Of a DNA stretch of 35,092 nt, positions 17,427 through 25,708 are shown piece by piece. Position 1 is the stretch's first letter. Every line of letters begins with the position of its first letter. The stretch covers positions 25,861 to 60,952 of the forward strand of contig DJOD01000053.1 of assembly GCA_002437115.1 (NCBI GenBank), written 5' to 3'. The notes under the pieces were generated by a model, which was given only the letters and a program-made list of their open reading frames with translations, ran no database searches and was not told the DNA's origin. Both the position numbers and the translations under genes were made by a program. This DNA is from Prevotella sp. UBA6447. Lineage in GTDB: Bacteria; Bacteroidota; Bacteroidia; Bacteroidales; Bacteroidaceae.

Positions 17427-17459
17427 TTTGGGATTTTTGCAGAGAAAATGCTACCTTTG
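17427..17459 (+). promoter_or_regulatory. Promoter of the secreted-protein cluster
   Basis: TTTG at 17427-17430, a 21-nt spacer, and TACCTTTG at 17452-17459 match the Bacteroidota promoter consensus. The start would be near 17466, about 70 nt before the first ATG. No comparable promoter is seen in front of the next three genes. Confidence 0.7.
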
Positions 17460-17536
17460 CAACAGTATTAGTCAGTAATCATTGTGATTACCTTGCGAAA
17501 AGAGACATTTTTTAACAACAAGCAAAAGCATAGCCA

Positions 17537-20500
17537 ATGAAAAAGCATTACGCGCTGTTGCTCCTTGCCGCAACATTCGCTGGCACCGCCAGCCTGAATG
17601 CGCAGACAATCCTCGATGAGGGATTTGAGACAAGTAGCACGGAAACCTATTCGCAGCCCGTGGCTGACGGATGGACAACTGTCAACTCCTACACTGGACA
17701 GAGCAGCAAGTTCGTCTGGTCGAACTATTACAACGAGAAAGGAACCATCACCGGCAAACATGTTGCCCAGTGTGACGGTGCCTCGTTTGACAATGAGGGT
17801 CAAGGCCCGCGAGAGGAAGTGCTTCTCTCGCCAGAGCTCAACCTCGACAACACCTATCAGTTGAGTTTCGACTGGAAGGTGTCGCCTCAGGCTTTCATGG
17901 AAAAGTACATGTACGACTTGCAAGTGCGCGTAGTGAAGGACGGAGACCTGAAGAATGCTGAGACCATTTTCTCCATCCAGAACGAAGAAGATCTGAAGGA
18001 GAGCGGCGTGAGCTATCCTTTTGAAAGCTGGTCGACCCAGACCAGCAAACTCGATCTGAGCGAGTGGAAAGGCCAGAAAGTAAAGCTTGCTTTCGTCTAC
18101 AAGATGAACACCACCTATTCTAATGTTGTGTATCTTGACAACGTGCTCGTCAAGCAGGCTACGCCTGTTACCACCCCCGTTGCCAAGCTCGACAAGAGCA
18201 ACTATGACTATGGGACGGTTTATCTTGGTGAGAAATTCTATTCGGAAGTGTTCAAACTGACCAATACAGGCAAGAGCGGTCTGACCATCAGTGGCGTGGA
18301 GTTGCCCAAGGGTGTCAGCCTCACCATTGACCCCAGCACGGTCAACCTCGACAAGCTGCAGTCGGCACAGTTCCAGTTTGTGTACAACGCTTCGCTCACC
18401 ACGCCAGCTGAGGGAAACGCCGTGATCCATACCAATGGCGGTGATCTCACCGTGGCGTTGAAAGCCGACAAGACCATGGCTCCCGACGGCCTGACGGAGG
18501 AGACCTTCGAGTCGTATTTCCCACCCGCAGGCTGGACCAACGACGGTTGGAGCAGTGCCAGCAACGCCCTCGAAGGGGACCGCTCGATGTCGGCAAGCAC
18601 CTCGCTCACCGACAACTACCTCACCTCGCCCCGTTTGGACTTGACCAAGGGTGGCAAGGTGATGTTCGAATACTATAACGACTTCACGTCGGACGACGGT
18701 AGCACTTACCAAAGCAATGACATCACCTTGGAACTTTCTACAGACGGCGGCCACACCTGGAACACCAAGTGGACCTTCGAATATGACAACGACAACGTGC
18801 AGAACAAGCGTCTCTTCGAGACCATCGACCTCGGCGTGGGGACCGACAGTTCTTATGTACGCTGGCACAACACGGGTGTCACGTCTGACGACGGCGACGT
18901 GCCCGAGACCAGCACATTTTATCTTGACCGTGTGTTCCTGCCCACCCTTTACGGGGCCGACGGTGTGCCTACTGGCGTGGCTTACAAGACCCCCGAGGAC
19001 AAGGCAACAGATGTCTACTGCAAGGACATCAAGTTTGAATGGACTCCTGCACAGTTTGCCAAGAGTTACAATATATATGTAGGAACCGCTCCTGGAAAAT
19101 ACGATGTGGTCAACGGCAGCAGCGTAGGCAGCAGCCTCACATTCACCCTGCCTACCGCAGAATATGAGACAACCTATTACTGGATGGTCAAGGGCGTAAA
19201 CGCTGCGGGTGAGGAGACCGACTCCAAGGAGTACAGTTTCACCACGCAGAAGGATGCCACCAATGCAACCTATCCTTATGCCATGGACTTCACTGGTCTG
19301 AAGGCTCTTCCCACGGGTTGGACATCTGAGACCACAGCCGATTATGAAAACCGCAAGTGGTCAGTACTCGAGTCGAAGGGCAACGATGCGCCCTGCCTCT
19401 ACAGCATGTGGCTCGACAAGGGCAAGCAGTCGTCGGTCACCACGCCGGCTTTCAAACTCCCCGAGGGCGAAGAGGTCAATATTTCTTTCGATTGGGTGGA
19501 TCGCCATCCCATCGATGCGATCGCTGATGAGACAGGTCTGGCCAAGAAGGTTAATGCTGAAGGAGACAATAACGGTATCGAGAAAGTAACCTTCGAGGTT
19601 TATGCTGATGGACAATGGACGGAACTTGCCCATCTTTCGCAAGACTATGACAAGGCAGTGCAGAACACGTCAGTGGGCCAGCGCTACTATTGGATCAACG
19701 AGAGCTTTGACCTCAAGCAGTTTGCCGGAAAGACTGTGCAGTTCCGCTGGACACATTATTCTTACTCAGGACAGGACAATGGTTGCGGCCTCGACAATGT
19801 GCTCATCGAAGTGAAGGCCGACAACAAGGCCGTCTTCAACAAGACAGGCTGGAACGCTGGCAAGGTCAATGCTGGCAAGGCCGTCAACTCAGGCGACATC
19901 TTCACCCTTATCAACAAGGGCGAGCAAGACTTGAAGGTCAAGGCTGTCTCATTTGCCAACGACAATTTCTCTACTTCTTTGAAGCCCGGCGACGCCATCG
20001 TTTCCAAGGACGGAAAGACCTTCAGTGTGCAGTTTAACGCCTTGCAGGAAGCAGGCAATGTCAAGGACACGCTTGTCGTTGAGACCGAGAGCGGCTACCA
20101 GGTGAAATTCCCTGTGGAGGGAACGGCACTGCCCCAGGATGTGCTTTACTACTCATTTGAGAAGAATCCCCTTGAGTTCGATTGGACGAAGGATTTCTCT
20201 CTCATCGACGTGGACAAGGCCGCAACCGTTCCGTTCAATTGCTATGGAACAGAGTTTGAGATGAGCGGACAGGTCTATGCTTTCGCCGTGGCCTATGAGA
20301 CCTCGAATTTGCAGAACGTGGCTCCTATCTCCGGGCAAGCCTTCCTCATCCCTGGCTCACCCCTCGACGAGGACACGAAGGGCGACAACTGGATCGTGTC
20401 GAAGAAACTTACCGCCACCGCCAACTCATCATTCGATTTCTATGCCCGCAACTGGGAAAGCACACAGAGCGTGTTGCCTTCAGGAATGCATGAGGTGGGC

Positions 20501-20905
20501 GTGTATGTGAGCGAGACCAGCGCCACCGACCGCAATTCCTTCACCGAGGTGATGAAGTTGCAGGAGATACCTTATCTTGACGGCCATAATTGGAAACACT
20601 ACACCGTTGACCTTTCTGCTTACGCTGGAAGGGATATCTATGTGGCCGTGCGCGACTACACGGAGAGTTATCGCCTGGCTGCGTTCTACGACGACTTCAC
20701 CTTCTCCCACTTCAGCGACGCAACGGGTATCAAGGAAGTCAAAGCTCCCGTCGATGCAAACGCAAGCGTGGCCGTCTACAATATGAGCGGCATGCTGGTT
20801 GCAAAGGGCAAGGGTCTGCAGACGATTCAGGCACTCGGAAAAGGTGCATACATCCTAAAGGTGCAGACCAACGCGGGCATCAAAACCCTGAAGATAGCCC
20901 GATAA
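17537..20905 (+). CDS. T9SS-exported choice-of-anchor J / cleaved-adhesin protein
   Basis: 1122 aa from ATG 17537 (MKKHYALLLLAATFAGTASL), with a signal peptide ending near NAQ. Modules in order: a jelly-roll of the cleaved-adhesin / choice-of-anchor J type (about 26-205, starting ILDEGFE and ending YLDNVLV); a HYDIN/DUF1573-like beta-sandwich (about 210-320); a second jelly-roll (about 322-475, EETFESYFPPAGW); an FN3-like domain (about 484-575); a third jelly-roll (about 577-765); another beta-sandwich (about 766-865); a fourth jelly-roll (about 867-1060); and a T9SS type A tail (about 1060-1122, VAVYNMSGMLVAKG, ending IKTLKIAR). Such proteins are carried across the outer membrane by type IX secretion and often anchored at the surface, where they bind proteins or glycans. 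A terminator-like hairpin follows the gene. Confidence 0.85.
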   Translation: MKKHYALLLLAATFAGTASLNAQTILDEGFETSSTETYSQPVADGWTTVNSYTGQSSKFVWSNYYNEKGTITGKHVAQCDGASFDNEGQGPREEVLLSPELNLDNTYQLSFDWKVSPQAFMEKYMYDLQVRVVKDGDLKNAETIFSIQNEEDLKESGVSYPFESWSTQTSKLDLSEWKGQKVKLAFVYKMNTTYSNVVYLDNVLVKQATPVTTPVAKLDKSNYDYGTVYLGEKFYSEVFKLTNTGKSGLTISGVELPKGVSLTIDPSTVNLDKLQSAQFQFVYNASLTTPAEGNAVIHTNGGDLTVALKADKTMAPDGLTEETFESYFPPAGWTNDGWSSASNALEGDRSMSASTSLTDNYLTSPRLDLTKGGKVMFEYYNDFTSDDGSTYQSNDITLELSTDGGHTWNTKWTFEYDNDNVQNKRLFETIDLGVGTDSSYVRWHNTGVTSDDGDVPETSTFYLDRVFLPTLYGADGVPTGVAYKTPEDKATDVYCKDIKFEWTPAQFAKSYNIYVGTAPGKYDVVNGSSVGSSLTFTLPTAEYETTYYWMVKGVNAAGEETDSKEYSFTTQKDATNATYPYAMDFTGLKALPTGWTSETTADYENRKWSVLESKGNDAPCLYSMWLDKGKQSSVTTPAFKLPEGEEVNISFDWVDRHPIDAIADETGLAKKVNAEGDNNGIEKVTFEVYADGQWTELAHLSQDYDKAVQNTSVGQRYYWINESFDLKQFAGKTVQFRWTHYSYSGQDNGCGLDNVLIEVKADNKAVFNKTGWNAGKVNAGKAVNSGDIFTLINKGEQDLKVKAVSFANDNFSTSLKPGDAIVSKDGKTFSVQFNALQEAGNVKDTLVVETESGYQVKFPVEGTALPQDVLYYSFEKNPLEFDWTKDFSLIDVDKAATVPFNCYGTEFEMSGQVYAFAVAYETSNLQNVAPISGQAFLIPGSPLDEDTKGDNWIVSKKLTATANSSFDFYARNWESTQSVLPSGMHEVGVYVSETSATDRNSFTEVMKLQEIPYLDGHNWKHYTVDLSAYAGRDIYVAVRDYTESYRLAAFYDDFTFSHFSDATGIKEVKAPVDANASVAVYNMSGMLVAKGKGLQTIQALGKGAYILKVQTNAGIKTLKIAR

Positions 20906-20925
20906 CCTAAGAGATTCAAATAGGA

Positions 20926-20983
20926 AGGTAATGGGTACCCCAAGCCGCAACGGCGTGCTTCGGGTGTTCCCGTTACCTTTTTT
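20926..20983 (+). terminator. Hairpin terminator after the first T9SS cargo gene
   Basis: The outer stem AGGTAATGGG (20926-20935) pairs with CCCGTTACCT (20969-20978), one G-U, with further inner pairing, followed by TTTTT. No promoter was found before the next gene, so partial read-through into the cluster is likely. Confidence 0.75.
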
Positions 20984-21041
20984 AATTATTCCAAAGAACA
21001 GATTTGCTGGAACAGCCAGTTGAAAGAAACCCATTGAACCC

Positions 21042-23564
21042 ATGAGAAAGAACTTATTTGTTTGCATCCTCACGATGTTGCTTGCCTTCCTCACATTGCC
21101 ACTGGTGGCACAGGAACGCGACAAGACCTTGAACATCACCGTGAAAGACAACACGGGCGAGAGCCTTCTTGGACAGGTCGTGACCGTCAAGCAGACCGAT
21201 TATGGCTTGACCTATTCTGGTGTGACGCTGGATGCCAATGGCAAGGCCGTTGTCAAGGCTTATGCCGGAAACCACACGCTGACCGTGGAACGTGTGGGAT
21301 ATAACAAGGCCACCACGTCGTTTGCCATAGGTGAGGATGAGACAACCAAGAACGTGAGCCTCGAACTCAGTGAGAAGACGCGCACTCCGTTTGCGCTTGA
21401 GGCCAAGTTGGCCGTTGATGCTTACACTGCGACCAAGACACTTACCCTGACCTGGAACACGGAGAAGCCCGCTTTCTTCGACGACTTTGAAAGTTATGCT
21501 GACTTTGCCATTAACTTTGGCGAGTGGACAGGCATTGACGGCGACCAAATCAGTGCAGCTGCCTTGCAAGGCTCTTATCCCAACCGAGGTGTGCGTCAGT
21601 ATGCCCAAATCATGAACCCGCTTACGGTGGAACCCATGTGGTATTACGATTATCCTGTGCTGCAACCCTACGAGGGGAAGCAGTATGTCGGATTCACGCG
21701 CACAAGCAGCGGCGAGGCCAACGATGATTGGCTTATCTCACCCGAAATAACGGTCGGTACAGACAATATCCTGTCGTTCATGGCCAAGGCTGCAGACAAA
21801 TATCTTGAAAAGTTTGTGGTTTACGTGACCACACAGACAAACAATCCCGGCAAGGAGGAATTTACACAGCTTACGACTGGCAATTACGAGTCAGTTGATT
21901 ACAAGTGGTGGCATGAGATGCAATACGACCTCTCGCGCTATGCTGGCAAAAAAGTGAAGTTTGCCATCCGTTACATTGGCGACGCCAACCTCGGCGGCGC
22001 GTTCATGCTCATGGTCGACAATTTCTATGTGGGCCAGCCCAATTATGATGAACAGACAGCCAAGGGAGCTCCGCTACCCACAGGAAAGGCACTGCGTGGT
22101 GGTGAGGTTCCTGCGCTCTCCCCTGCCAATCCCAATGAAGTGTTCGACGTTTACTACGATGACAAGCTCGTGGGGACAACATCGGCCTACGCTTATACCC
22201 TCGACAGTGTGGCCGACGGCGTGCACACGTACGGTGTGAAGGCTCGTTACAAGGCTACCGAAAGCGAACTCGTGCGGGGCACCATCGACGTAAACAACTC
22301 CGGCTACGCTCACTTGGTGTTCAACGTGTCGGCTGACAGCAAGGCTACGCCTGATGGGCAGAAGGTCAACATGCTTTCCATAGCCACAGGCGACAACTAC
22401 TCGGTGACCGTGGATCACGGCAAGGCCGACATCAAAGCGTTACCCGTCGGAAAGTATAACATCAACATCAGGAAGGGGGCTTTCAAGGAGTACAGTTTGA
22501 CCACAGAAATCACCGCTGACAAGGAACTGACGATTGCCCTTGAGGACAACGTAGAAAAGCCTTACAACATCACAGCCGACATCACTGAAGGTGCTGATGG
22601 CAAGAAAAACGCTTCGCTGAAATGGAACCAGTTGCTGGGATTCAGTGATAGTTTTGAGTCGTATGACGATTTTGCCACAGATGAGTTTGGCGGTTGGAAG
22701 GTCTACGATGACGATGTCAAGGCGGTTTATCCCATCCAGCTCAATGGGGCTTACATCACTTTCCCTGGAGCGTCAACACCGTCTGACCCGGAACCCGTTC
22801 CACCGATGGTGTTCAATCCTTGGAAGACCACACCTGCCATGTTGCCCACTGATCCAGCTATGTCTGCTCCAGATGGCGACAAGTATGTCATCTTCTTCTC
22901 ACCGCAGCAAGCCAAGGCTGACAAGTGGCTCATCTCTCCGTTGATTACTGTTTATGATGGATTCCAGCTGAAGGCCACGGCCAAAAGCTATTCGGAGATG
23001 TATCCCGAGACCATTGAGTTTGCCATTTCTGAGAACGGGTCTGACAACCCCGATGATTTTACTGCCATCAGTAAGGCCGAGAACATGCCCAGCGACCGCT
23101 GGACAGAATATTCCACACCGCTGGATGCTTATGTGGGCCGACAGGTGCGAGTGGCCATCCACTATGTGTCGTACGATACCTTCTTTGCCCAGGTTGACAA
23201 CGTGAAGGTCGAACCAGAAGACGGTGGAGGCTTGACGCTTGATTATGGAAACGTGGTGAAGTATGTCATTTACCTTGACGGCAAGAAAGTGGGCGAGAGT
23301 TCTACGCCCTCCTATGAGCTCACAGGCTTGACAGACGGCAACCATACCATTGGTGTGGAGGCAGTCTACAAGAACGCTACCTCTGAGATGGCTACTTATG
23401 AGATTGTCGTCAGCGGTGTCGGAACAGTCAAGGTCAATGCCATCCCTGTTGACGCGGAGGTGTTCACCCTTTTTGGGCAGAAGGTCAATGGCGACATCCA
23501 GAGCTTGCCTCGTGGCGTATATGTCGTGAAGAGCGCGGCTGGCGTGAAGAAAATTCGCAAATGA
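21042..23564 (+). CDS. T9SS-exported protein with two choice-of-anchor J domains
   Basis: 840 aa from ATG 21042 (MRKNLFVCILTMLLAFLTLP), with a signal peptide ending near VAQ. An N-terminal carboxypeptidase-regulatory-like domain (about 28-115, KTLNITVKDNTGESLLGQ) is followed by a choice-of-anchor J jelly-roll (about 143-323, FFDDFESYADFA to MVDNFYVG). After a beta-rich middle comes a second jelly-roll (about 532-716, SDSFESYDDFATDEFGGW to AQVDNVKVE), then a T9SS type A-like tail (about 793-840, DAEVFTLFGQKVNGDIQSLP, ending GVKKIRK). The 'DDWLISPEI' and 'DKWLISPLI' segments are shared by the two jelly-rolls and typical of the family. Probable role: surface adhesin or protein-binding factor. 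It shares domains with the genes before and after. Confidence 0.85.
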   Translation: MRKNLFVCILTMLLAFLTLPLVAQERDKTLNITVKDNTGESLLGQVVTVKQTDYGLTYSGVTLDANGKAVVKAYAGNHTLTVERVGYNKATTSFAIGEDETTKNVSLELSEKTRTPFALEAKLAVDAYTATKTLTLTWNTEKPAFFDDFESYADFAINFGEWTGIDGDQISAAALQGSYPNRGVRQYAQIMNPLTVEPMWYYDYPVLQPYEGKQYVGFTRTSSGEANDDWLISPEITVGTDNILSFMAKAADKYLEKFVVYVTTQTNNPGKEEFTQLTTGNYESVDYKWWHEMQYDLSRYAGKKVKFAIRYIGDANLGGAFMLMVDNFYVGQPNYDEQTAKGAPLPTGKALRGGEVPALSPANPNEVFDVYYDDKLVGTTSAYAYTLDSVADGVHTYGVKARYKATESELVRGTIDVNNSGYAHLVFNVSADSKATPDGQKVNMLSIATGDNYSVTVDHGKADIKALPVGKYNINIRKGAFKEYSLTTEITADKELTIALEDNVEKPYNITADITEGADGKKNASLKWNQLLGFSDSFESYDDFATDEFGGWKVYDDDVKAVYPIQLNGAYITFPGASTPSDPEPVPPMVFNPWKTTPAMLPTDPAMSAPDGDKYVIFFSPQQAKADKWLISPLITVYDGFQLKATAKSYSEMYPETIEFAISENGSDNPDDFTAISKAENMPSDRWTEYSTPLDAYVGRQVRVAIHYVSYDTFFAQVDNVKVEPEDGGGLTLDYGNVVKYVIYLDGKKVGESSTPSYELTGLTDGNHTIGVEAVYKNATSEMATYEIVVSGVGTVKVNAIPVDAEVFTLFGQKVNGDIQSLPRGVYVVKSAAGVKKIRK

Positions 23565-23599
23565 CCTTTTCTCAGTTCACTGTCTGAAGAAGAATAATT

Positions 23600-23642
23600 T
23601 CTGAAGGCTGGCGGGACCCCATATGGCTTCGCCAGCTTCGGA
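23600..23642 (+). other. Stem-loop between two T9SS cargo genes
   Basis: A 13-bp stem with one bulged G (arms 23600-23613 and 23630-23642) has a 16-nt loop and is followed by GGGTTGTTAATT rather than a T-run. It could be a weak terminator or an RNA-stability element that separates expression of the genes on either side. Confidence 0.45.
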
Positions 23643-23672
23643 GGGTTGTTAATTACATAATTTATATTCGAG

Positions 23673-25637
23673 ATGAAAAAGCTAAGTGTATTCATGATAT
23701 TCCTGATGCAGTGCCTCCTTTTGAGCGCGCAGCTTGTACGGGTTGACAGGAGCCGAAGGGTTGCCTACGTGCCAGCCACGTTACAAGCTCAGTCTGCTGC
23801 TGACGCTTCCTCGTCGGCTGTGGCACAGGCTGCACCCACGTCGCATCCCCGTCACGCATTGGCCAACACAGAACGTGCTGTGGGCTATTGTGATGGAGAC
23901 AGCATCACTTATGGAGGAGCATATTTTGGTCAGGCTGACTCCTACGACATGGCAGCCATGATAACAAGTGCCACCATGGCCAATTACAAAGGTTGCAAGA
24001 TTGTTGGCGTGCGTTTCGCCTTGTCGAAATCCATCGGCAAGTCGAAGATTTTCATTTATAAGGTGGATAGCGAAGGCAACGCCGAACAGGTGGTCAGCAA
24101 CACGGTGCGCCGCACAGCAGAAGGCTGGAACGAGGCTCGTCTGAACAGTGCGCAGGAGATTGACATTACGGGTGAGGACCAGTTTATCATAGGATTCACC
24201 TATAACGAGAGCGCGGACATGGTGGCGGCCGGGCAGGGGGCGCTCTGCTTTTATGGCGACAAGGCTTCGAGTTCCTATTCCTCGTTGGTGTTGCAAGACA
24301 GCACGTTCTTGCCGCTTTCCAACGTCAGCGACCTTTGTGTGCAGCTCATCGTGGATGTGAGTAGCCTGCCTCGCAAGTCGGTAAGTCTCAACAGCATACT
24401 CAATGGGACCAGTTACAAGAAGAAGGGAAGCAAGATGGATTTGATGTTGTCGTATTCTAATGCCGGGCTTGATCCCATCAGTTCGTTGCGTTTGGGCTTC
24501 AATGTCGACGAGGGTACCCCACAGTATTTTGACGTGAACCTGGATGCTCCCTTGAATCCAGGCAAGTCGAACACCTTCGCGCAAGTGCTTGATATGCTCA
24601 ATGATGTGACGGCCGGGCGCCACAACCTCAATGTCTTTGTTGACAAGATTGATGGCCAGTCGCCCGAGGAGACTGGGCGAGGCAAGTTGTCCGACCCGTT
24701 TGTGGCTTATGACGAGTGTTTCGCGCGGCAGAAGTCGTATGTGGAGCAATATAATAGTCAGAACAGCGTCATCGCTCCGTATGTCAATGATTATTTTGCG
24801 CAACTTGCCAACGATTCGGATGTCTACGCGGTGAACATTTATCCCGCGAACGAGCCCCTGTCCGTGGCGTCATCCACTTACCTTGGCAACCTTTACGCCT
24901 ACACTTATCCTTGCTTTACGGTAAACCGCTTCTATTTTGGCATGGGTGAGCTACATTATGCTTTCGACATCAACGACTATGCCATCCAGTTCCCCAAACT
25001 GGTTTATGATGGGTTCCGTTCCATCGTTGATGAGGCGAAAACGTTCCCTGCTTTCGCTACCGTGAACCTCAGCACTTCTTATGATGATGCCACCCGCCAG
25101 GTGGGCATTGACGTGAGCGGCGACATGGCCGCAGACGCATCAGCCATCTTTGGCGACATGGCCTTGACGGTGATGCTTTCTGAGGACAACGTGAAGTCGC
25201 CGCAGAAAACTTATAACACTGTAACAAGTGAGAGCCAGGTAGACAACAACTATGTGCACGACGCGGTGCTCCGCGCATACGTGACCAATCCTGTTGGTGA
25301 CAAGTTGAATGTGGAGGGCAACCATTACACAGCCCATTACACTTATATCTTGCCTGCCGATTGCAACAGTAGCAATATCACAGTGGGAGCCATTGTCACG
25401 AAAGCGTTTGACGCCGTGGACAAAGGCAACATGCAGATGGCCGACATTACCAACTGCAACCGTGTGAAGCTTGGGCTGTCCACTGGCATCCAAGGCGTTG
25501 CCTCCGCCCCTTCGCCTGCCGACGCTACTGCCGATGGCGTTTATACGCTTAGCGGAATACGTGTTGACAGCAAGACGGCACAGAAGGGTATCTTCATTGT
25601 GCGCCGTGGTGGAAAGAGCGTTAAGGTGGTGCGCTGA
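23673..25637 (+). CDS. Omp28-like exported protein with T9SS-type tail
   Basis: 654 aa from ATG 23673 (MKKLSVFMIFLMQCLLLSAQ), with a signal peptide of about 20 residues. A beta-rich N-terminal half (from about 69, AVGYCDGDSITYGG) with choice-of-anchor-like strands is followed at about 340-480 by a region with the layout of Omp28-related outer membrane proteins, which have a thioredoxin-like fold (YDECFARQKSYVEQYN, then VYAVNIYPANEP). The CxxC active site of thioredoxins is not present. The tail (about 620-654, GVYTLSGIRVDSKTAQKG, ending KSVKVVR) fits a T9SS sorting signal. It is likely exported and surface-located, with a binding rather than redox role. The Omp28 assignment is from pattern memory and less certain than export. 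Confidence 0.65.
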   Translation: MKKLSVFMIFLMQCLLLSAQLVRVDRSRRVAYVPATLQAQSAADASSSAVAQAAPTSHPRHALANTERAVGYCDGDSITYGGAYFGQADSYDMAAMITSATMANYKGCKIVGVRFALSKSIGKSKIFIYKVDSEGNAEQVVSNTVRRTAEGWNEARLNSAQEIDITGEDQFIIGFTYNESADMVAAGQGALCFYGDKASSSYSSLVLQDSTFLPLSNVSDLCVQLIVDVSSLPRKSVSLNSILNGTSYKKKGSKMDLMLSYSNAGLDPISSLRLGFNVDEGTPQYFDVNLDAPLNPGKSNTFAQVLDMLNDVTAGRHNLNVFVDKIDGQSPEETGRGKLSDPFVAYDECFARQKSYVEQYNSQNSVIAPYVNDYFAQLANDSDVYAVNIYPANEPLSVASSTYLGNLYAYTYPCFTVNRFYFGMGELHYAFDINDYAIQFPKLVYDGFRSIVDEAKTFPAFATVNLSTSYDDATRQVGIDVSGDMAADASAIFGDMALTVMLSEDNVKSPQKTYNTVTSESQVDNNYVHDAVLRAYVTNPVGDKLNVEGNHYTAHYTYILPADCNSSNITVGAIVTKAFDAVDKGNMQMADITNCNRVKLGLSTGIQGVASAPSPADATADGVYTLSGIRVDSKTAQKGIFIVRRGGKSVKVVR

Positions 25638-25708
25638 GTCAGGCCTCACCTTTTGCGTAACACAAACACATATTAACCATTATTTATTTCATTCAAAAAC
25701 ATGAGCTT

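Larger units (their letters stand above)
17215..17536. other. AT-rich divergent intergenic region
   Basis: This 322-bp spacer between the CBM9-like gene and the T9SS cargo cluster carries the -7 element of the former and the full promoter of the latter. The middle (about 17280-17425) is AT-rich with no supported gene. Confidence 0.6.

Noticed and set aside
17468..18868. 466-codon open frame on the minus strand
   Set aside because: It is antisense to the first T9SS cargo gene and would start inside it and end across that gene's leader; no motif supports it.
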